This document shows, one piece after another, positions 56,815 through 64,000 of a stretch of DNA of 64,000 nt. Origin of the DNA: Pilaira anomala (Eukaryota; Mucoromycota; Mucoromycetes; Mucorales; Mucoraceae); NCBI GenBank assembly GCA_025716855.1, contig JAIXMQ010000031.1, forward strand, positions 186,001-250,000, in the 5' to 3' direction. Position numbers and translations under genes: made by a program. How positions within the stretch are numbered: position 1 is the first letter of the stretch; each line of letters begins with the position of its first letter. The notes beneath the pieces are model-generated. The model had not been told where the DNA came from, searched no databases, and saw only the letters and a list, made by a program, of their open reading frames with translations.

Positions 56815-57884
56815 TTAGTTCATATGGAAAAATTGATACATAATTTTACGAACAAAAGAGGACAAAACATCCGCTTCTTCTTGATAAAAGGACATGATAA
56901 TACCCATAGCAACACTAGTCATATAAACTTCAAAATGCTTAATTTTGAAGATCCAATGGTGAGAGTAAGCAATCTTGTAGAAACTGGTCAAAGCCTTGGG
57001 TAAAACATAAAGCGCCAATTCACTACGTCTCTTTTTATCTTCAAGGAAAATAGCTGGATAAGAACAAAAGAATCCAGCAAGACCATAGATATATTTTGAA
57101 TTAAAGTTTCCAATTAATCCTGTCTTGTACAAGTTACGGTGCATACAAATTTGATATTGATATAATGTAACAAATGTAGCTAAAAATGCACCTGATTTCA
57201 TAGTTGCAAGTGCTGTTTTAGACAACATATTGACGGGACTAGAATTAAGGTTATTTTTTTTTTTTTGCATAAATTTCTCGGTTTTCAACAACTTACTCAT
57301 TTTTGAAATGCTTTGTACGAAGTAATAACATAGGAACAAAATGAAGTGTACCATAAACTGGTAAGAAGCTTTTAAATACGTTATAAAAACGATCAATTAC
57401 TGTTGAGTAACAGCCGTCAACCCATGGATGAAGTACTTCACTATTTTTTTTTTACAGAAAAAAAAAAAAGGTTAATTTTGCATGAATCAAGGACAATAGA
57501 AACGGAGCCCCACTTACCAGGTAACGATATTTGCGTCTCCGGCCATTTTACTAACAGTTTCTATCGCATGTTTTGTAGGACGTAACTTTCGAATAGCCTC
57601 CATAGCATTTTCTGCATTGACAGGTCCACCTCTTACATTAGAAGCATTTAATTCTAAAGCAGTTTGAGGACAACGAGCTGCTTTAATCATGAATGAATAA
57701 AAATCAGGTGGTAAAGTTTCTGGTCTCATCGTATAAGCATATAATACTTGACCACACGTTACGGCAAATAATAAAGCATCGCCATTTTTAAAATAAAAGA
57801 TATCTCTTGCTTTACCGGCGTTGTAAATGGCCTGTAAAGCTCTAGTAAATTATTTAGTTAGTTTTAATTGACATACCGAAATTA

Positions 57885-57929
<45 letters not shown>

Positions 57930-58553
57930 TTATAATTACCTCACCAACATTTGTTGTGCAATATCTACTCGTCTTTCTTTCTTCTCACATAAAATACTAA
58001 GACCAGCAATAGCTCCACCCACTAATCCATTTAATCGATCATCTTTACCACGATAAAGACGCATACCGTTATTCACTGATTTCCATAGTAACGCAAATAA
58101 GCCAAACATAGCTCCAAATCGAAGTGAGTCCAAGTTTTTAAAGGAAGCATCTAATATTTTGGCCATAGATGCTCTAATTGATTTTTTTTTTTTTTTTAGT
58201 TAAATATTATTACGTAATCTATGTAGATACAGTTATTTTCTTACTTTCCCCGCATTACTCGAATCAAATATAAACAAAAGTTGACAGAAGCACGTACACC
58301 ATAAGCTAGAGTAAATGCTCCTGTATGTTCATGATAATGGTTAATAGGCTATTATAAAGAGAGAGAAAGATGAATTGTTTTTTTTTTTCGTACTTGCGCC
58401 GCCCTTAATTGCATGTTCTATTAGCTCTTTCGGTGTTTCTGGTCTGGGCCAGTCTTTTGTATCAACTCTTTCTGAATTATGTCTCTTTAGTTTCTCACGT
58501 AATTTTTGATAAGACTCTGTCCGTTTAAGTCTATTATTTAAATCGAACTTCAT
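56815..58553 (-). CDS. TMEM135-like membrane protein
   Basis: Six exons join in frame: 58553-58394, 58320-58245, 58173-57940, 57841-57518, 57440-57297, 57238-56815 (453 aa). A basic N-terminus leads to an internal repeat of membrane segments: RAFTLAYGVRASVNFCLYLI, a Gly-rich pair in LNGLVGGAIAGLSILCEKKE, and a central polar region. The signature CEVLHPWVDGC then appears, like the conserved Cys-HPW-Cys motif of TMEM135. The C-terminal half repeats the membrane pattern (YIYGLAGFFCSYPAIFLEDK). TMEM135 sits on peroxisomes, mitochondria and lipid droplets in animals and affects fatty-acid metabolism and organelle dynamics. A similar organelle role is inferred. The intron at 57842-57939 contains an A run of about 39. 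Confidence 0.82.
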
Positions 58554-59040
58554 TTTTTTTTATTTGTAACGGAGTAAATAAAAGAAGTGAGAAAGGGAAG
58601 AGTGAGAAGAAATAATGTGTTCATTTTTTTTTTTCGATTCATTCACTTGTACCTTTTTTTTTTTGATTGTTGGGGAATTGTGACTTTGATTTGCCCCAGG
58701 GTGATGATAATTCTTCACGTGCTCTTCCGAAGAAGAAAAAAAAAAGCACTTCTTACTCCTTTACAGTTAAAGAAAACACTTCTTATTTCCCTGCTAAAAA
58801 ATTATGTCAGTCTTTTTAAACTTTCCACTAACTTTTTTGATCTTCACTTTGAGAATTAGAATTAAACGTACTACTTAATAATCTATACGTATTATTTTCT
58901 GCGAGATAACATAAGTTTTCTTCACAAAAACTTATGTAACTGCAGACATATAGTATATCGAATTACAAGTGCCCATTTTTCATACATACTCTCACCTCTT
59001 AAGGAGGGGATTGAAATTCTGTGCTTTTACTCTTTTTTCT
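58554..59040. other. Gene-poor stretch upstream of the TMEM135-like gene
   Basis: The first part is the promoter region of the leftward TMEM135-like gene. The rest is AT-rich with short ORFs of no support. Confidence 0.4.
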
Positions 59041-60290
59041 TTCCTTTTTCTTCTTCTTCAAATGCTACGATTAAATACAGAATATTGTATCAAGAAGTTG
59101 GTATTGTGCCTCATACTTGGTTTAAATCTTTTTTTCTGTCATCGCAAAGGACCAAAAAGAATGATCAAAAACAGTTTTGCTTCAATCAATTTCTAAAATA
59201 ATGTTGTAACGTCTACTATGTTTAAAGGACGGATTTCTTTGTCAACAAACGATTCAATTCATAATCTAGAGTTGAAAGATAACATCTTTATTTCAACGAA
59301 GCTAGAGTTCCCTGTTTCAGCCTCCACTATCCCGAACTTATTACAAGAGTTAGAGTCATATCAAGAGATCAATGAAAAGGTGCTGGAGTTATTAAATTAT
59401 GATTTCCGGCTCAAAGCAAAACTACTCGGAGGAATACCATCACTGTTCTACGGTGCGATATTTCACGATAGCATCACTTTGCTCGTCATTACATGTAAAG
59501 TGTACAGCTGTCCGCACGCGCGCTACACTGATAAAATCAACGAGCTTATAATCTTGACCGGAAAGTTTGGATAGATGATTTCATTAGAGGACTTAAGAAC
59601 TTTAAACCAAACACTTTAAAAATAACGATATCAAACCTAAGACAACTCACATCAAGTTTCCACAAATGCTCATCCTATCTTCTTTGAAGATCAACATTAG
59701 TAGAATTTGACAGCACCATTTATTCTCCCGTTACTGTGTGTAATAAAAGTTATTCCGTGTCCGACTTAACTGCCGTATGTTTATTACGATCAATATGTAC
59801 GTTAACCAGCCTCGTCTCTTTTAAAAAACTATATTAATATTCATTCTATTTCTTACTTTGCTTTAATTTTTATTGTTGACATAAATATTAGTTGCTAGAA
59901 TGAGAGAATTATATGTAGTCTTACAAAAATTAATTTTTATGAGCGTTTACGTACAAACATACTTACTTTTTTTTTTCTGTTGTAGAAAACGTTGTCAAGA
60001 ACATTGTTAAAAAATTGCCTAATTTTCAAAATCACATGGATAACCTGAAAAAAAGACTTTATATTAATTGGATATGTGCGAAAATCAGTTAAATTGGCAC
60101 AATATCGCATCAAAAATATTCAGAACATGGTTGATAATTTGTATTTAAGATCAAATGTGGATAAATGTTTTGTTTCTCACTCCTCAAATGCCAATAGCGA
60201 TATCACCACAAGAGACTTTAGAGATGATATCAAAACACTAGAAAAGATGAAAAATGTTCATGGCAACAAGTTTATATTCTGGGGGACTTA
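59041..60290 (+). pseudogene. Unrecognised ORF remnants, probably a decayed gene or element
   Basis: Several coding-like pieces lie on the top strand in changing frames. 59056-59196 reads SSSNATIKYRILYQEVGIVP. 59218-59574 (118 codons) reads MFKGRISLSTNDSIHNLELK and later LKAKLLGGIPSLFYGAIFHD. An overlapping continuation in another frame reads DDFIRGLKNFKPNTLKI. 60076-60291 reads MRKSVKLAQYRIKNIQNMVD and later DDIKTLEKMKNVHGNKFIFW. Amino-acid composition looks protein-like, but stops and frame changes between segments suggest decay. No domain is recognised. The style recalls the unassigned ORFs at 28.1-29.0 kb, but I could not show that they are related. Confidence 0.3.
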
Positions 60291-62039
60291 AGCGTGGTTT
60301 TCTTTTGCAATAGTAAACATATTTTACGGAAATTAGAAATATACCCACACCCTTCTAAAACTTATTAAGCCCTTTTCTCTCTTCGGAACCGAGGAAATCT
60401 TTCCAATTATTAAAAAAGAAAATAGCTTAATTAAGATGTAATAGTAAATGCTCAGATGATTATCTTAATTGAGTCACAAGTGTGTCTAAAATCTTGATCA
60501 CAGCATGAATCAGGAGCAATTAATACTGAGAAAAATGGCTCAATCATTACATAACAATAAAAGAAAAAAAAAAAAACGAGAAAGGTATATACAGTTTTTC
60601 TTGAATAAAACTAACGTTACTTTTTAAATGGTTACGAAAATAAGGACTTTTACTTTTAAAATATCACTCGACTTTTTGTCTCTAATTCAAAAAAAAGGGG
60701 TCATGTAAATAATTGTTTCATTTATGATCATTTCCAATTTTGGATCATTACTTTTTCGTTCCTGATATTTTTTGTGTGGCTCGTACTTAATTTTCTGTTT
60801 GCGGACATTGTTCGTGCATATACAATTCATTTTCTCTTGATATAAATAATAAATAATTGCGCAGTTTATGCTTACTTAATCTTGAAATATTGTAGGGTGA
60901 TGCTTTGTACCCGTAATACAAATAGAAAAACTAGAAATTAAAAAAAACTAATCGTAGCATGAATACATACAGCAGTAAAGGACAAGGTAGTGCAGACATA
61001 ATTAATTTACATAAAAATGGCCTTTTTTTGAAGTAAAGATGCTGTTCATGTATAAGCATTGATTGAGAGCCCAATTAAATTTGCCGGTATACATAACACA
61101 CTTTTAAAAGCTTACACAAGTATCGCATACAAATCATTACTTCTACAAATTGACACCGCGTGAGTGCTACTTGTTGAATTATCATCAAATTGAATCAAGA
61201 TACAACCGCCGATAGTATACGACTCTCTTCTTATTTTGACTCATTCTTAAAGAGGATAACGTTTTCTTGTTTAGTATATTTCCCACGAATTTATTTAACA
61301 ATTATACTTTTTTTTTTCTGCTGCGTTGAAAGTAAGAGTAACACATAGCTTATTAGTGAGGTGGCTCAAACATATGTCGTGTGCCGTAATGACGTTTTTT
61401 TTTTCCAAAGAACTATTAGTGATATTTGATTATGCGCTTTAATTCAAAATTTACCGTCTTTATTATCATGGTAAATATTCTCTTATTTACGAAACAAATT
61501 CAATTTTAAATAAAATATGTTTATATTTGATAATTTACTATAATTACACAACAGTAGTTGATAATTGGGCTCAAACTCTAAAGAGATAAGTAAGTGAGAT
61601 TTGAAGAAACTAAAGTTTAGAACCAAAATAAGCTTTTATAGATTTCATCTAAATAATAATAATAAACCATCATGAATATATTATTATACTACACACAGAT
61701 ATGGTTATTAAGTTTAACTAGTATCCCGCGTTAAACCAGTGAGCTATATTATTGTGATATTCAGGTGAGAAGAAAGCATGTTATCTTTTTGGAGTACGAA
61801 ACTGGCGTAGAGCACGACTTTTTTTTTTTATGATTAAGACTACGACAATTTAAGGGTATTTTACTATTTTATTATATTTATTTGTTTTAGATGCCGAACA
61901 CTATTTTATAAAAAATTACGACAATGAATTAAGAAAGAGAAAAAGGAGGAAAGAGAAGACAAAGAAGGGTAGGGGGGGGGGGGGGTATATGTGGTTACAG
62001 TGGAATCCAGTTCCTTTTTGTTTTTTTTTGTCTATTTAG
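60291..62039. other. Gene-poor stretch
   Basis: No gene is supported in 1.75 kb of AT-rich DNA. The right end (61920-62039) is purine-rich and is the likely 3' UTR of the leftward F-box gene. Confidence 0.4.
61972..61985 (+). repeat. G14 homopolymer next to a purine-rich tract
   Basis: Fourteen consecutive G follow about 50 bp of nearly pure purine sequence (AAGAAAGAGAAAAAGGAGGA...). It is the most GC-rich short segment of this area and lies about 55 bp past the stop codon of the F-box gene, giving a C run in its transcript. Confidence 0.9.
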
Positions 62040-62716
62040 TTATGTGGCAAGAGTGGATAAAGGTAAAGATAATTCAGTGATTTGAAGGGTATAAGTCAAT
62101 GGAGAAGGAGCCATTGATTTGATTGGTTGGGAGTCCTTTTTTAAAGTCTCCTGTTCTGTTTGTTGAATGAGAACAGGTGATGCCAATCGGGTCAGCGAAG
62201 CATTAACCTGACATAACTCATTTTGGACATTCAATTCTAAAGTCTTGCCTTCTTCCATTCCTTTTTCAATATTGATAATGAAACCTTTTTCGCTATAAGA
62301 TTGATATTTGATTTGTGATGGAGCTACTTTGGTACGGTTCTTCTTTAATAAAGAGCAATGAATAGGTCTACGATGATCAAACATAGTCTTGATTTTAATA
62401 GGGTCCATTGCAATGGAGTAATATGCTTTCTTGGTTCTTGAATCAAATCGAATAGGTTTTGCAAGTACTTGACCTAAATGAATCTATCAAAATATTTTTA
62501 TTAAAAATTTAAATTTTCAATGGTAACTCAAGCTTTCTATAATAAACTTACCAAAATTCCCCATTCATCTCTTGTAGAACGAATGATTCTTTTTTCAATT
62601 TCGCATAATGCAAATGATTGGAATAATCGGCAGGTACTTTCAATTCGTACGAGATCAGTAATAGATACATATTCAAAGATGTTTGAGATAATTTCAGTTG
62701 GAAGAGAGTAATTCAT
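62040..62716 (-). CDS. F-box-like protein
   Basis: Two exons join in frame: 62716-62552 and 62483-62040 (202 aa). The N-terminal 45 residues form an F-box: MNYSLPTEIISNIFEYVSIT, then DLVRIESTCRLFQSFA, matching LPxEIxxxIFxYVxxxDLxxxxxxCRxF. The F-box binds Skp1 and recruits substrates to SCF ubiquitin ligases. The rest is a short unassigned domain (KPIRFDSRTKKAYYSIAMDP) and a hydrophobic/Pro-containing C-terminus. No substrate-binding repeats (WD40, LRR) are seen. The Met at 62716 was chosen because the longer form adds only a Phe-rich stretch from a T-rich leader. Confidence 0.8.
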
Positions 62717-63383
62717 TTCTAATACATTAAAGAATACAGAAAAAAAAAATATAATCAAAAAAGTCAGCTCTTTTATATATTGAACAATGGTGATAATTTA
62801 ACAAAACAAGATAGATAATAAATCAACTCCGTGATTGAACCCAGATTACTTTTAACCAAAATGAGAATATGGAAAAGAAGTGGGACCAAAATATTTGATC
62901 GATAAACAAATATTAATCCGTATAGGTTTCCGAATATTTTAAACAGTGTAAAAAGAGGTCATTGTGCATAAAATATGGCAAAGATCAAATCTTGATTAAA
63001 AGAGTAGTTATCTAAATAGAAATTTATACTATATTCTTCTGTATTTGAGAATCTTTTACATATGCCACTTTTTTATTTTCTGCACACTTTTTCTATTTTA
63101 CATTGGCTAGCTTGGGTTCCCCGATCCTATTTAGTGTCATCATCGGGGTTATTTTGAATTCTTTAAGTAAAATCAAACAAAATTTAAAGACGAAGCTTTT
63201 ATCAACCAAGGTTGGTGTTACCACAGATACGTCAGGGACAAATTGATCATTTCATAATTTTTAAATACACTTCCTTTTCTTTACGAAATCCACAATAATT
63301 ATACAACGTTTTACTCAATTTGTTTTGCTTTTAAATTTCTTTTATTTACACAATTTTATTTTTATTTATTTTCTTTCTACTAT
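62717..63383. other. Intergenic, no gene seen
   Basis: About 670 bp between the F-box gene and the bL35m gene contain the F-box gene promoter and the 3' UTR of the ribosomal gene. No ORF or RNA gene was recognised. Confidence 0.45.
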
Positions 63384-63804
63384 TTATTTGGAACAAGAAT
63401 AAGGCAATGCCTTTCTAAGCATTTTCTTTTGTGTTTTATCGACAAAAACTGTTCTGGAAAGACGGTTGGTTCTTTCAGCTGAAAATCCAGAGTTTAAATG
63501 ACGAAGACCCACTTGCCAACGCTTATAATTACCATTAGCAGTAGGCATGAATCTATTCGTATAATTTGAGTTTATCTTGTTTTTTTTTTTACTTTCTCAA
63601 TTTTTTGTTTTGTTTACTGCGTTGTTACCTCTTTTTGGCACCAGAGTGAGACTTCAACTTTGACATGGATCTAGCAGATTGACCCAAAGGTGCCAATGTC
63701 TTGGTAATCAAGTTACTTGTAGAATTAACTATTCGTTTACAACTTAGATCTATGCATAATATCTTTTTCTCATTCTATTTTATTTTACCTAATGCACGAA
63801 ACAT
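63384..63804 (-). CDS. Mitochondrial large-subunit ribosomal protein bL35m
   Basis: Three exons join in frame: 63804-63789 (16 nt), 63728-63629, 63552-63384 (94 aa). The core KLKSHSGAKKRFMPTANGNY followed by KRWQVGLRHLNSGFS matches the bacterial-type L35 signature (K-x-K-T/S-H-S-G-A-K-K-R-F), a 23S rRNA-binding protein. The first about 30 residues (MFRALVNSTSNLITKTLAPL) form a basic, amphipathic mitochondrial presequence. It is nuclear-encoded with a mitochondrial product. It is easily missed because each exon is short and the first holds only five codons plus one base. An unrelated, longer antisense-free ORF reading through the first exon is a shadow. Confidence 0.9.
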
Positions 63805-64000
63805 GACTTGAAAGCAGGGGGGTTGAAAATAAAAAAAAAGAACACTTTCACCATAACTGCCCCCCACATAATTCGCTCCTGAAAGAACGCGAGCAACACA
63901 GTCACTTTTTTTTGTATAAAATCCAAAACGAAGCTTTTTAAGCTCAGTGTATTCAACCATCTTTGTATATAGATATCATGAGTAACCACAATGTAGATCC
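63805..64000. other. Upstream region of the bL35m gene, cut by window edge
   Basis: These 196 bp precede the start codon of the leftward ribosomal protein gene and should hold its promoter and leader. No other feature is visible before the edge. Confidence 0.45.

Overview
The window looks like nuclear DNA of an early-diverging filamentous fungus, most likely Mucoromycota (Mucorales). This is inferred from the very AT-rich intergenic DNA, the many 45-90 nt GT-AG introns, the short UTRs, and the protein set: a fungal MED15, an FlbA/Sst2-type RGS protein, an Ede1-like protein, and a stand-alone TenA. No species-level assignment is possible from sequence alone. I rebuilt the exon structures by hand. 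For almost every gene the exon phases add up to one uninterrupted frame, and the joined coordinates are given in each entry.

Layout. 1-19.3 kb is gene-dense: a truncated surface-like repeat protein, a CC2D1/Lgd-like ESCRT regulator carrying an extra UBA domain, NOL8, an archaeal-type phosphoglycerate mutase, casein kinase 2 alpha, a DDT-domain chromatin protein, an asparaginase-ankyrin protein, and the glutamine-rich mediator tail subunit MED15. 19.3-29.5 kb is gene-poor. It holds a decayed LINE, a small secreted double-psi beta-barrel protein, cytochrome b5, and fragments of unrecognised, probably element-derived ORFs. 29.5-35.9 kb is a mobile-element site: a tRNA-Lys(CTT) gene, an apparently intact and very young Ty3/gypsy retrotransposon beginning 9 bp upstream of it, and directly beyond that what looks like an older related LTR. 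37.3-58.6 kb is gene-rich again: RRM/R3H protein, Ede1-like endocytic scaffold, Hsp31/DJ-1 protein, DEP-RGS protein, TenA, an HNH-type protein, a four-TM protein, a WD40 protein, an EH-like Q-rich protein and a TMEM135-like protein. 58.6-62 kb is gene-poor with more ORF relics. The right end has an F-box-like protein and the mitochondrial ribosomal protein bL35m.

The genes do not form an operon-like pathway. Several fit common themes: endosomal and endocytic traffic (CC2D1-like, Ede1-like, the EH-like protein), transcription and chromatin (MED15, DDT protein), ribosome biogenesis (NOL8, bL35m), and signalling (CK2, RGS). Two divergent pairs share short intergenic regions (3807-4015 and 10019-10186).

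The most noteworthy signal is the tRNA-linked retrotransposon site. Its two LTRs differ at one position by eye, the reading frame is intact, the polypurine tract and 3' LTR are translated as the C-terminus of the polyprotein, and a related older LTR is stacked on the far side. This suggests a Ty3-like element that repeatedly targets the region just upstream of a Pol III gene.
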